DNA of 64,000 nt, taken from Sphingopyxis sp. H115 (GTDB lineage: Bacteria; Pseudomonadota; Alphaproteobacteria; Sphingomonadales; Sphingomonadaceae). Below the pieces are notes generated by a model that saw only the letters and a list, made by a program, of their open reading frames with translations, was not told the origin of the DNA and made no database searches. Of the stretch, positions 26,365 through 35,352 are shown one piece after another (within the stretch, counting starts at the first letter, position 1; each line of letters opens with the position of its first letter). The stretch lies in assembly GCF_001468465.1 (NCBI RefSeq), contig NZ_LNSA01000008.1, positions 1 to 64,000 on the forward strand, read 5' to 3'. A program made the translations under genes and the position numbers.

Positions 26365-28608
26365 TTGGCGGGATACGGAATATTGTCCCGGGGCGTTCAC
26401 CGGGCAGTGCAGGGCACTGCGATGGGCGTCGCGGTGATGTTCGGTGTCGGCGAAGCCGCGCCGCTGTACGCGCGCGAGCGCGAGATTGTCCAGACGCCGC
26501 CCTACGCCGCGCTTCGCCAATCGACGGCGATCACACGTGTGCTGCCGCCCAGCGAGGGACCGTCGTTTGACCATGCGCAGGCTGAGTTTACGATCGCGGC
26601 GCCGGCGGACGGCGCCGACGCCTTCCTTCTGACGGCATCGATCATGCCTGACGCGATCGAACCGAGCACGCCGACGGACCTGTCCGATACGGCCGTGGAC
26701 ATCCCCTGGCAGGCGCCGTTGGCGGTCGATTGGGATGCACCCGTCGTGCTGTCCGCCGGCGCGGCCAACGCGCCGCGCGGCAATGCGCGGCGGGTGAGGG
26801 CCGGCGATGCCAGTATCGTTCCGGCGGCGGCGATGGATGAAGCGATCGCCGGCCTGGATGTCGATGTCGTCGGCGCATCCTGGCTAGGCGACGCCGGCGC
26901 CCGTCGCCAAGCGCTGGTCGCGCAAAGGGCCGCTGCGCCAGTACATGGACGGCGCGCCTGCACAGGCTGCCGCGATTCCAAGGATCGCCATGCTCCGCGC
27001 AAGCGCGCAGTGTCGGCGTTGCCGGCGAGCGACAGCACGCGCGCGGCGAAGGCGTCTTCGCGCAGCCATCGCTCGCGCATCGCGGCGAAGGCGATCCCGC
27101 CCAATTTGCCGCCGCCAGGCGTTGCGGTGCAGTTCGGTCGTCCGGCACGTATCACCGCGTTTGATCTGCCGGCGCTGCCCGCCGACATGGTCAATCTGGC
27201 GTGCGTCGTCGCCGCGCAGAACCGCATGGGGCCGCCCTGCTTCGCGATCGGCGGGGCCGAACGCCCCGGCCGCGCCGCCGCCGCCAGCATGCGTAAGTTT
27301 CCGGCGTTCGATGCCGATGTTTCGGCCACGCCTTGGCTCGGCGATGCCGGTGCGCGCCGCGCCGCGCCGCGTGGGAGGCCCGCCGCGTCCGAACTCGGCA
27401 TGGCCGCCGCCGGGGACGAAGGCCTTTACGAAGAGGTCGCCGAAACGCCGACCGGGGCGGTGACCGGCCTCGATGGCGCGGACGGCCAGGCCAGCGAAAC
27501 CGATCTGCTGACGGTCGAGACGCTGCCGCGTGGCGGGCTGGCCTTTTCGGGCGGCTATTCGTCGCTGGAAGGACCGGTGGGAACGGTCAAGATCGCGCGC
27601 ACCAATATCGGCGCGCCCGGCCGCGACATCAGCGCGTCGGCGCGCTATTCGAAAATCCAGCGCCTGTTCGAATTCGGGGTCGCAGACGCCAATTTCATGG
27701 GCAGCAAAGTGTCGCTTGCGCCGACCTTCTTTTACTCGCGTTCGACTGCGGTGGGTTTCGATGCGCAAAGCAAGTCATCGGTGTTTCGGCAAACTGCGCG
27801 GGGCGTCAATTTCTATGTCGGAAAACAGCTTGGACGCGGTCTGCGCGTCGCGGCGAATTATCGATATTCGGACGAAGATTTCTTGATCCGCCAGAAAAAT
27901 GCGCGATGCGATGTGGGGCTTCACGGCAGCCCCTTTTGCAATGCGCTCGGGCAATCGACCAGTTCGGTGTTGAGCGTCGGTCTCACGCTCGATCGCCGCG
28001 ACCGGCCCATCGATCCGGCGCGCGGATTCCAGCTTCGCCTGACACCCGAGATTGCGGGTCCAGGGGGAACGTCGCGCTACGCCCGGATACGGATGGCGGG
28101 CAGCTTCCACCACCGCATCGGGGATGTCATCGATGTGTCGCTTGGGCTCGAAGGCGGGTTGATGCGATCGATCGGCGATCGCACGATCCCGTTGTTCGAT
28201 CGCTTCTATATCGGCGGCAACAGCATGCGGGGGTTCGATCTGCGCGGCATCGGGCCCAAGGTGGTTCCATTAAAGGCCCCGGTCGCCCCCCCGACAGCGA
28301 TTGGCGGGCGCGCCTATTATGCCGGGCGTTTGGAACTGGCTCTTCGGCCAGAAGGCGCGATGAAGAAATTCGGTGTTTCGCCGAGCATATTCGTCGATGC
28401 CGGCTCGGTGTTCGGTGCGTCGAAGGGTGAACTGATCGCGGGCGAGCGGCTGATCGGCAACTCGCCCAAGCCGCGGGTGGCGGTCGGTTTCGCGCTGGCA
28501 TTCAATGCGGGGCCCGGCAAGCTGCGCTTCAACATCGCCCAGCCCGTCGTGAGGCAGGAGGGCGATCGTGCGAAGAAATTCTCTATCTCGCTAGGAACGG
28601 CATTCTAG
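26365..28608 (+). CDS. Omp85/BamA-type outer membrane barrel protein lacking recognisable POTRA domains
   Basis: This protein is about 747 residues if the TTG at 26365 is used, which has a GAGGGGAAGAGG site and a signal-like GVAVMFGVGEAAPLYA. An earlier TTG (26317) is possible. The C-terminal ~360 residues are an Omp85 barrel: surface-antigen strands, the loop-6 motif GGNSMRGFDLRGIGP and a terminal aromatic strand, SISLGTAF. The N-terminal ~350 residues are Ala/Arg/Pro-rich with two copies of WLGDAGARR, and I cannot see POTRA folds. Family members insert or transport proteins at the outer membrane. Its place right after HlyD suggests a role in surface attachment of the RTX protein, which is inference. 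Confidence 0.75.
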   Translation: MAGYGILSRGVHRAVQGTAMGVAVMFGVGEAAPLYAREREIVQTPPYAALRQSTAITRVLPPSEGPSFDHAQAEFTIAAPADGADAFLLTASIMPDAIEPSTPTDLSDTAVDIPWQAPLAVDWDAPVVLSAGAANAPRGNARRVRAGDASIVPAAAMDEAIAGLDVDVVGASWLGDAGARRQALVAQRAAAPVHGRRACTGCRDSKDRHAPRKRAVSALPASDSTRAAKASSRSHRSRIAAKAIPPNLPPPGVAVQFGRPARITAFDLPALPADMVNLACVVAAQNRMGPPCFAIGGAERPGRAAAASMRKFPAFDADVSATPWLGDAGARRAAPRGRPAASELGMAAAGDEGLYEEVAETPTGAVTGLDGADGQASETDLLTVETLPRGGLAFSGGYSSLEGPVGTVKIARTNIGAPGRDISASARYSKIQRLFEFGVADANFMGSKVSLAPTFFYSRSTAVGFDAQSKSSVFRQTARGVNFYVGKQLGRGLRVAANYRYSDEDFLIRQKNARCDVGLHGSPFCNALGQSTSSVLSVGLTLDRRDRPIDPARGFQLRLTPEIAGPGGTSRYARIRMAGSFHHRIGDVIDVSLGLEGGLMRSIGDRTIPLFDRFYIGGNSMRGFDLRGIGPKVVPLKAPVAPPTAIGGRAYYAGRLELALRPEGAMKKFGVSPSIFVDAGSVFGASKGELIAGERLIGNSPKPRVAVGFALAFNAGPGKLRFNIAQPVVRQEGDRAKKFSISLGTAF

Positions 28609-28633
28609 GGTGCTGACCCCGGGGTGACCCTAG
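28605..28633. terminator. Dyad at the Omp85/oxygenase convergent junction
   Basis: CTAGGGT (28605-28611) and ACCCTAG (28627-28633) flank an inner ACCCCGGGGT palindrome and include the Omp85 stop codon. It is probably a bidirectional transcription stop, although no T-run follows. Confidence 0.45.
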
Positions 28634-28711
28634 CCTGGCGTCAAGCGGCGCAGGCCGCGGGCTTGTCGCCGTCATCAGGGGGGTGGGTTCCGATTGAATC
28701 GGGCGCCGCCT

Positions 28712-29818
28712 CTATTGTCGGTAGGCGCCGACCCCTTCGCCAAGATATTGGTTGTTCGCTTCGCGTTGCGCCGCCGCTTCGTCGTCGTAAAGAAAGGGCA
28801 GGAAGGCGTAGCGCCGCCCGCGGGTAACCGGCGTCGCTTCGTGAAGCAGGCCGCAACCGAAGACGATCGCGCCGCCCGGCGCGGGGCGATAGGTGCGCGT
28901 CCCGAATTCGGGGAAACGCAGTTCGCCGCCGTCGAAATCGTCGTTCAGGTTGATTGTCACCGCAAAGCGGCGGTGCGCGGTGCCCATCGTGGTATTGTCG
29001 CGGTGAGCGCGGAAATGACCTGCGACCGACGCGTCGTAACAGGCGACGATATAGCGCTCCATGCGGGTCGCATCGAAATTGAACGCGCGCTGGATAACGG
29101 GGCGCAGACAATGGTTCACCCGGGCGCTGAGCGCGCGGCAGAAGGCCTCATCCCTGATCGTGACGTCTGACCGGCGCTTGTGGCCATGATCGATGACCGA
29201 CACCGTCTTGCCATCGACTTCGCGCATGAAACCCGAATCCCGACCGCCTTCGGCTTCGTACAGGTCAATCAGCCGCTGACAGGTAGCGCGATCGAACACG
29301 CGGGGGACCGACAGCACCGGCGCCCAGTCTTCGGGCTTGCCCTCGCGGGTCAGGCGATCGATCAGCGCGAGCGCCTTGCCGGCGTCCGGGAGATGATAGC
29401 GTCCCGCGACGCGCAATTGGCGGTCCAGAACGATGATATAGGGTTCATAATGGTCGCTGTCGGGGCTGCAGGCTCCATAGGCCTGGCTGACCGCCCGGTC
29501 GCTGTCGAGGATATAGCGGATCCCGGGGAGGCGCGTCTTGACGCGTCCGGCTACGTGGTCGTCGGTATCGATGGTAATACCGAAAAAAGAGCAGCGACTG
29601 TCGTCGAAGCGGTCGGCGTCGGCCATCAGAAGGTCGCGGGCGGCCTCGATGCCGTTACCGGTCGCCGATCCCATGAAAAAAAGCAAAACAGCTCGTCCGG
29701 CAACCGTGTGAAAAGTATATTGCGGGTTTCCGTCCAGAACATGCGCCTTGAACCAGGGCGCTGCCGATCCAACAATCGGTTTCGGGATTGAATCGAGCCT
29801 CGTCTCGGATTGCAACAT
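28712..29818 (-). CDS. Fusion of a peroxiredoxin-like domain and a 2OG-Fe(II) prolyl-hydroxylase-type oxygenase
   Basis: This protein is 368 residues from ATG 29818 (GGGGGGCAAGG site); upstream in-frame starts (29899, 29941) would add a basic leader with no clear role. Residues ~10-165 are an AhpC/TSA-type thioredoxin fold, but the peroxidatic Cys position reads FFMGSATGNG, so peroxidase activity is unlikely. Residues ~185-350 are a 2-oxoglutarate oxygenase with iron ligands HRD and the His of LLHEATPV, and a 2OG-binding Arg in GRRYAF. Members hydroxylate prolyl or other residues in the cytoplasm. It follows the TonB receptor gene on the same strand after 143 bases. Confidence 0.85.
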   Translation of the reverse strand: MLQSETRLDSIPKPIVGSAAPWFKAHVLDGNPQYTFHTVAGRAVLLFFMGSATGNGIEAARDLLMADADRFDDSRCSFFGITIDTDDHVAGRVKTRLPGIRYILDSDRAVSQAYGACSPDSDHYEPYIIVLDRQLRVAGRYHLPDAGKALALIDRLTREGKPEDWAPVLSVPRVFDRATCQRLIDLYEAEGGRDSGFMREVDGKTVSVIDHGHKRRSDVTIRDEAFCRALSARVNHCLRPVIQRAFNFDATRMERYIVACYDASVAGHFRAHRDNTTMGTAHRRFAVTINLNDDFDGGELRFPEFGTRTYRPAPGGAIVFGCGLLHEATPVTRGRRYAFLPFLYDDEAAAQREANNQYLGEGVGAYRQ

Positions 29819-29947
29819 GACCTTGCCCCCCGCCCCCGCGTGATGCTTTGGCTTTTTAGCATTGGGTCGAAATAGGCACAAGCGTTCTGACGAGGACATA
29901 GCTTCACAATACACGCGGGTTCGGGCGGGATATCCGCGCACCCCCGC

Positions 29948-29965
29948 CTAGGGTGAGCGCCCTAG
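29948..29965. terminator. Dyad over the TonB receptor stop codon
   Basis: CTAGGG and CCCTAG arms (29948-29953, 29960-29965) include the receptor stop. It uses the same CTAGGG/CCCTAG arms as the dyad at 28605-28633. The stem is short and there is no T-run; it is a weak terminator candidate. Confidence 0.3.
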
Positions 29966-32900
29966 AATTTGACGCTCACCCCCGCTGTGATCCGGCGGTC
30001 GGTGAGGCCCTGGAAGCACAATAGCGCCTTGTTGTTGACGCAATATTGGTTCTGGTCGCCGCGCAGCAAATTGATGCCCTCGACCCCGAGGTTGATATTT
30101 TCAGTGAGGTCGTAATTGATGCTGGCGTTGAGCTGCCCTCGCGCCCCGTTGATCAGCGGCAGGCCGAAGAAGAAGGGATCGTTCGACACATAGCTCGACC
30201 GCCATGTGTAGCGCAGGCGCGCGTTCAGCCCATATTTGTCGTAGAACAGCGTCGCGTTATACGCATATTTCGACAGATTGGTCAGTGTGATCAGGTCTTG
30301 CGATCCCGGATAGCCGAGCTGCGTAAAGACCGTGCGCGGGCCGTCGGCGGTGCGATACTCGCGCGCCGAACCGCCCGATTTTTGATAGGTGAAGTTCCCG
30401 ATAAATCCGAAGCCCGAGGCGAAGCCCAGCGTGTCTTCCCATGCCGAAAGATCGTGCTGGAACGCGACCTCGATCCCGGTTTGGGTGGTGGTTCCGGGAA
30501 CGTTGAAGGTCGAACTGCGCGGTACGCAGATGCCGACACCCTGGATCGGGTTGTTGATGTTGCGGTTGGCGATCGGGTTGTAGATGCCGCCGCCCGGGCA
30601 CGCCGGATCGATCGAAATATTGAGGTTGCCGTTGGCGTCGAGGTTGGGCGCCGGGTCCTCCTGCCGCTGCGCGAACAAATTGGTGCGGCTCTTGTGGAAA
30701 AAGCCGATGCTGATCAGACTCGACGGCGCGAAATAATACTCGCCTGACAGGTCGAACGACCACACAGCTTCGGGGACAAGGTCGGGGTTGCCCACCGCGA
30801 CCGGCGTGTTCGCGCCGGTGCCGAAGGAGAAGGATGTCGATAGCGTGTCGAAATTCGGCCGGCGGATATCGCGCGCGATGCCCGCGCGGACGAGGAAGCG
30901 GTCTGCGGGTTCGAGGACGAGGTTAAAGCGCGGCAGCAGGAAATTATACGAGCTTTTGGCAACGGTTTGCCCCGTGACCTCACCATTTGCGATATTGTTG
31001 CCGACCGAAGACAGGCTGGTGTGCAGCCAACGCACGCCGGCGTTGCCGCGCACCGGCATGCCGGCGACTTCGCCTTCCATATTTGCCTGGAAATAGGCGG
31101 CGTTCGTCGTTTCTTTGATCTTAAAAAAGCCGGCGAAGGATTCCGTCGGCGTGGTCAGCGGCGCGACGGGCGGCCCCTCGGTCGCGGCGGCGTTGCTCGC
31201 GGCGATCGCGGCGTTGAGCGCGTCGAGCACCTTCGCGGGATCGTCGAAAGCCAGCCCGCCGTCGATCAGCAGGAAGTCGGAAAAATAAAGCCGGCGTCCG
31301 TCGGCCGCGTCGAAATTGTTGGGCCCCGGGATCAATATGTCGGAAAACAGGTCGCCCGACGGCCGGTTCCAGGCGCTCGTGGTGTTGGTCAGGCTGACAT
31401 TTCGGGAAAATTCGTTGTTTTCCGCCGAAGTCCGGTTCCAGCGATAGCCGAAGTCGATCGAGGTGACGAAGGGGTTGAGATCGCTCGTGTCATAGGAAAA
31501 ATCGAGGCGCGCCGCCCTCTCCTGATTGTCGGTCGTGTTGGCGCCCTGCGCCACTTGCTGCAGCTGGTAATTGGCGGGGTCGAGCAATTGCGCCGTCGTC
31601 GGCGCAAAGGGGCTCGACTGGTCGATGCCGAATTGCAACGTGCCGCCGCGCAGGTCGAATTCCAGCGGCACACCATTGTCGATGCTGCGCCCGATTTGCG
31701 GCTGCGGGCCGTTGGGATTGATGAAATCGAGCGTCGTCGAGAAGTTCGGAAAGTCCGATTTCGAGGTCGATAGCGACACTTCGGCTCGCATCCCAAGCTT
31801 GTCGGTCACCTGCCATTCGGTGCCGAGGTCGAACACGCGGCTTTTGGTGACGCGCGCGCCCGTGTCGCTCGACGTGCGCATATTCGGGTCAATCACCGTT
31901 CCGGTCGCGCCGCCGATGCCGATGGTGCCCGCGACGGTCGCATCGACGCTGCCGAGGTCGATCGGACCGTCGGGTCCGTCGAGAGTGCCCCAGTTGACCG
32001 TTTCGAACGCCGTGTTGTCGGTCGCATCGACGACCGAGGGCGTCGCCGTGCCCGAAATCTGGACGCGGTGGCTCTCCTGTCCGCGCGTTTGGTTGTTCAG
32101 CGTCGCGTCGAAATAGAATTTCAGGTCGTCGTTCGGCTTCCATTCGAGCGCCGCGGTGCCGTTGTAGGTTTCATATTCGTAATTCTCCAATCCCTGCTGG
32201 AAGAACTGGATGCGCAGGAAGGGAAAAGCCTCGGCGCTCGGGCCCGATCCCGGCAGGACGACGGCGTCGCGGTCAACACGCGGCTTGAACGCGGCGACGT
32301 CCTGCCGGGCATAACTGCCGCTCACCACGATACCGATTTCGCCGATGCCGGTGTCCCAGCGATTGCCGAGCGTCGCGGACAGGCGCGGCAGGGTCGATTT
32401 GGACAGATCGCTGTTTTCGACTTGTGCCCGCGCCGCGATGAGCGGATCGCGCAGGTCGAGCGGGCGGATCGTGCGAAGGTTGATCGTGCCGCCGACCGAT
32501 CCCTCGATCGTCTGCGCCGTTGGAACCTTGGTCACCTCCACCGAGGCGATCAGCGCGGCGGGCAGATCCTCGAAGCTGATGCCCGAGCGGCCCGCGCCCG
32601 ACCCTATGGTCGATACGCCGTTGATTTCGGTGCGGTTGGCATCAGTGCCACGGATCTGCACCGCATTGCCGACGCCAGCCTGGCGGGTGATCTGAATCCC
32701 GGTGACATTTTCCAGCACTTCGGCGAGGTTCTGGTCGGGCAGTTTGCCGATATCCTCGGCCTGGATGACCTCGACGATATTGTCGGAGGTGCGCTTTTCG
32801 CCCAGCGCGGTGGCAAGGGAGCTACGGATACCTGTGACGACGATCGCGTCATCGCCCGCTTCGGCGGCGGCATCGGCGGCCGGATCCCGCGCCATCGTGG

Positions 32901-33009
32901 GGACGGCGATCATCGCGAGCATGGTCGTGCCCAACAGCGTCGCCGCGAAATTTATCTTGCCGCGCGAAACGCGCAGGAGGCCGCCCCGAATCATCACACT
33001 CTCCCTCAT
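29962..33009 (-). CDS. TonB-dependent receptor (first receptor of the alginate locus)
   Basis: This outer-membrane gated channel has 1015 residues from ATG 33009; ATG 32994 with its GAGGGAGAG site is an equally good start. It has a signal peptide ending near VPTMARD, a TonB box-like DDAIVVTG, a plug domain with LPDQNLAEVLENVTGIQI and VEVTKVPTAQTIEGSVGGTINL, and a ~750-residue barrel ending RITAGVSVKF. It belongs to the sphingomonad TonB-receptor class linked to carbohydrate uptake. It is divergent from the PL6 lyase across 132 bases, so alginate oligomers are its likely ligand. That ligand is inferred from position only. Confidence 0.88.
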   Translation of the reverse strand: MRESVMIRGGLLRVSRGKINFAATLLGTTMLAMIAVPTMARDPAADAAAEAGDDAIVVTGIRSSLATALGEKRTSDNIVEVIQAEDIGKLPDQNLAEVLENVTGIQITRQAGVGNAVQIRGTDANRTEINGVSTIGSGAGRSGISFEDLPAALIASVEVTKVPTAQTIEGSVGGTINLRTIRPLDLRDPLIAARAQVENSDLSKSTLPRLSATLGNRWDTGIGEIGIVVSGSYARQDVAAFKPRVDRDAVVLPGSGPSAEAFPFLRIQFFQQGLENYEYETYNGTAALEWKPNDDLKFYFDATLNNQTRGQESHRVQISGTATPSVVDATDNTAFETVNWGTLDGPDGPIDLGSVDATVAGTIGIGGATGTVIDPNMRTSSDTGARVTKSRVFDLGTEWQVTDKLGMRAEVSLSTSKSDFPNFSTTLDFINPNGPQPQIGRSIDNGVPLEFDLRGGTLQFGIDQSSPFAPTTAQLLDPANYQLQQVAQGANTTDNQERAARLDFSYDTSDLNPFVTSIDFGYRWNRTSAENNEFSRNVSLTNTTSAWNRPSGDLFSDILIPGPNNFDAADGRRLYFSDFLLIDGGLAFDDPAKVLDALNAAIAASNAAATEGPPVAPLTTPTESFAGFFKIKETTNAAYFQANMEGEVAGMPVRGNAGVRWLHTSLSSVGNNIANGEVTGQTVAKSSYNFLLPRFNLVLEPADRFLVRAGIARDIRRPNFDTLSTSFSFGTGANTPVAVGNPDLVPEAVWSFDLSGEYYFAPSSLISIGFFHKSRTNLFAQRQEDPAPNLDANGNLNISIDPACPGGGIYNPIANRNINNPIQGVGICVPRSSTFNVPGTTTQTGIEVAFQHDLSAWEDTLGFASGFGFIGNFTYQKSGGSAREYRTADGPRTVFTQLGYPGSQDLITLTNLSKYAYNATLFYDKYGLNARLRYTWRSSYVSNDPFFFGLPLINGARGQLNASINYDLTENINLGVEGINLLRGDQNQYCVNNKALLCFQGLTDRRITAGVSVKF

Positions 33010-33052
33010 TGCCTTTGTTTGGAGAGAGGCTCCTCTTGTCAGGCCACTATGT

Positions 33053-33096
33053 CAACCCATGATTCATACCATCAATGGGTTGATATTGTCCTACCT
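33053..33096. promoter_or_regulatory. Candidate operator between the TonB receptor and PL6 genes
   Basis: The 132-base divergent region holds a dyad CAACCCAT-N14-ATGGGTTG (33053-33082) and, at 33086-33096, TTGTCCTACCT. The latter matches 9 of 11 bases of the TTGTCATACCA site in front of the FadR-type gene. Position and similarity make it a candidate operator for both transcription units. Confidence 0.4.
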
Positions 33097-33141
33097 CTTG
33101 TATAGTCCAATACGCAAGAATCAGAAAAAGGGCGAGGAACG

Positions 33142-35352
33142 GTGCACATAAGGGTGATTCTAACGGTAGCGATGCTTGCGTCGACGGCGCATCCGGTGCT
33201 GGCGCGCGACCTGCTCGTGACCGATCAGGCGCAATATAAGGCTGCGGTCAAAAAGGCGCAGCCGGGCGACACGATCATCCTCGCAGACGGCGAGTGGCGC
33301 GATTTCCAGATCGTCTTTACCGGCACCGGCACCGCTGCCAAACCGATCGCGCTGACTGCACAGACCAAAGGCAAGGTGCTGATCACCGGCCAGTCGAACC
33401 TGCGCATCGGCGGCCGGCATCTGCTCGTGTCGGGGCTCGTCTTCAAAAATGGTGCGAGCCCGACGCGCGAAGTTGTCAGCTTTCGCCGCGATTCCAAAGC
33501 CCTCGCCACCGACAGCCGCCTCACGGAGACCGTCATTGACGGCTTCAGCAAGGCCGACCGGCGCGCCGAAGATATCTGGGTCGCGCTCTATGGTTCCGGA
33601 AACCGCGTCGATCATTCGCATTTCGAGGGCAAGACCAACGCCGGCGTGACGCTCGCGGTGATCCGCCGCGCGGGCGATCCGCTCGATAACCGCCACCGCA
33701 TCGATCACAATTATTTCGGCCCGCGGCCGCCGCTGGGGTCGAACGGCGGCGAGACGATCCGCATCGGCACCAGCGAGGAATCGCTGTCCGACAGCCATAC
33801 GATCGTCGAGCGCAATATCTTCGACCGGACGAGCGGCGAGGTCGAGATCGTCTCGGTCAAATCGGGCGGCAATATCATTCGCGAAAATCTCGTGCTCGAA
33901 GCGCAGGGCGCCTTCGTGCTGCGCCACGGCAACGGCAACCTCGTCGAACGCAACATCTTCTTCGGCAAGGGCGTGCCCGACACCGGCGGCGTGCGCGTGA
34001 TCAACCGCGACCAGATCGTGCGTGACAATTATTTCGAAGGGCTCGCGGGCAGCTCGTTCAAGAGCGCGATCACCGTGATGAATGGCGTGCCCAATTCGGT
34101 GGTCAACCGCTATCATCAGGTTGCGAACGCGCGGATCGAGGGCAACAGCCTGATCGACGTCGCGCGCATCACGCTTGCGGCAGGCGCCGACGCTGAACGT
34201 TCGGCGCCGCCGGTGGGCAGCCGGTTCGAGCGCAACCTGATCGTCGGCGCCAAGGGTGCGGACCCATTCCGCGCCGAAGGCGAAATCGGCGGCATCGCTT
34301 TCGCTGGCAATGTCGAGGCGAAGGTAGCGAAGCCCTTGCTGACGACCGGGGTCGAGCGGCGCGACGTGACGCTCGAACGTGCCGCCAATGGCCTGCTTTA
34401 TCCGGCCGACCCCGCGCTCGCCGCCGTCGGCGCGCCGCGCGACCTCAAACCCGTCACCCGCGAAGAGGTCGGCGCGAGCTGGTATCGCGGCGATGCTCCG
34501 GAGGCGGTTTTCGGCGCCGGCGCTATGCGGCCGATCGCGGCGGGCGCCTCGCTTGCAGAGGCTGTTGCCGATGCGAAGGCCGGCGACACGCTGGCGCTCG
34601 CCAGCGGCACTTATGACATCGCCGCGCCGCTGACGGTGCAACGCCGGCTGACCATTGCCGGCGCCAAGGATGCGAAGCCCGTGCTGCGCGTCGCGTCGAG
34701 CCTCGCGCGGATCGCGGGCGGCGGCGGGCTGCGGCTCGAAAATCTCGCGGTCGATGCGAGCGCGGCGTCCGGTGAGGACGCGCTGATCGCGGTCGCTTCG
34801 GGCGTCGCGCCCAATTACAGCATTGCGCTCGACCGCATATCGGTGCGCGGCCCCCGCAAGGGCCGTCTCGACGGCATCGCGATGGCGCCCGGCACCTTCG
34901 CCGACGATGTCACGATCGCAAACAGCGATTTTTCTGCAATGGGCGTCGTAGTCGTCGCGACCGGCGAGCAGGAGCCTAAGGGCTGGTATCCGATGGAACG
35001 GCTGACGATCAGCGGCAGCCGCTTCGCTGGCGTCGCGATGGTCGCCGACCTCTTGCGCAAGGGCACCGACGAAAGCACCTTCGGCCCCTGGTTCGCGATG
35101 ACCGGATCGAGCGTCGCGGATAGCGGTGCGGGTGGTGCGTCGTTGCGCGTCTCGGGCGCCCAGCACACCGACATTGCACAAAATAGTTTCGCAAAGTCGG
35201 GCGGCATCGTCGTCATCCATTCGGTCGGCGCCCCCGAAACGCGCATTGCTTCGAATGTCTTCGCTGCGACCCCCGCGCCGCGCATCGAGGAACTCGCGTG
35301 GAAAGGCCCGCCGCGCGGAATGGTCGAAAATAATGTGGAGGCGCGGCCGTGA
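33142..35352 (+). CDS. Polysaccharide lyase family 6 (alginate lyase)
   Basis: This 736-residue secreted parallel beta-helix enzyme breaks alginate by beta-elimination. Its GTG start has a GAGGAAC site; the signal peptide ends near AHPVLA. The first domain carries NGGETIRIGTS (201-211) and the catalytic pair Lys240 (VSVKSGGN) and Arg261 (RHGNGN), spaced as in known PL6 lyases. The second half is another beta-helix, making this the two-domain form. Chondroitinase B is in the same family, but the PL17 gene overlapping its end argues for alginate. It is first gene of a five-gene plus-strand operon. Confidence 0.92.
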   Translation: MHIRVILTVAMLASTAHPVLARDLLVTDQAQYKAAVKKAQPGDTIILADGEWRDFQIVFTGTGTAAKPIALTAQTKGKVLITGQSNLRIGGRHLLVSGLVFKNGASPTREVVSFRRDSKALATDSRLTETVIDGFSKADRRAEDIWVALYGSGNRVDHSHFEGKTNAGVTLAVIRRAGDPLDNRHRIDHNYFGPRPPLGSNGGETIRIGTSEESLSDSHTIVERNIFDRTSGEVEIVSVKSGGNIIRENLVLEAQGAFVLRHGNGNLVERNIFFGKGVPDTGGVRVINRDQIVRDNYFEGLAGSSFKSAITVMNGVPNSVVNRYHQVANARIEGNSLIDVARITLAAGADAERSAPPVGSRFERNLIVGAKGADPFRAEGEIGGIAFAGNVEAKVAKPLLTTGVERRDVTLERAANGLLYPADPALAAVGAPRDLKPVTREEVGASWYRGDAPEAVFGAGAMRPIAAGASLAEAVADAKAGDTLALASGTYDIAAPLTVQRRLTIAGAKDAKPVLRVASSLARIAGGGGLRLENLAVDASAASGEDALIAVASGVAPNYSIALDRISVRGPRKGRLDGIAMAPGTFADDVTIANSDFSAMGVVVVATGEQEPKGWYPMERLTISGSRFAGVAMVADLLRKGTDESTFGPWFAMTGSSVADSGAGGASLRVSGAQHTDIAQNSFAKSGGIVVIHSVGAPETRIASNVFAATPAPRIEELAWKGPPRGMVENNVEARP

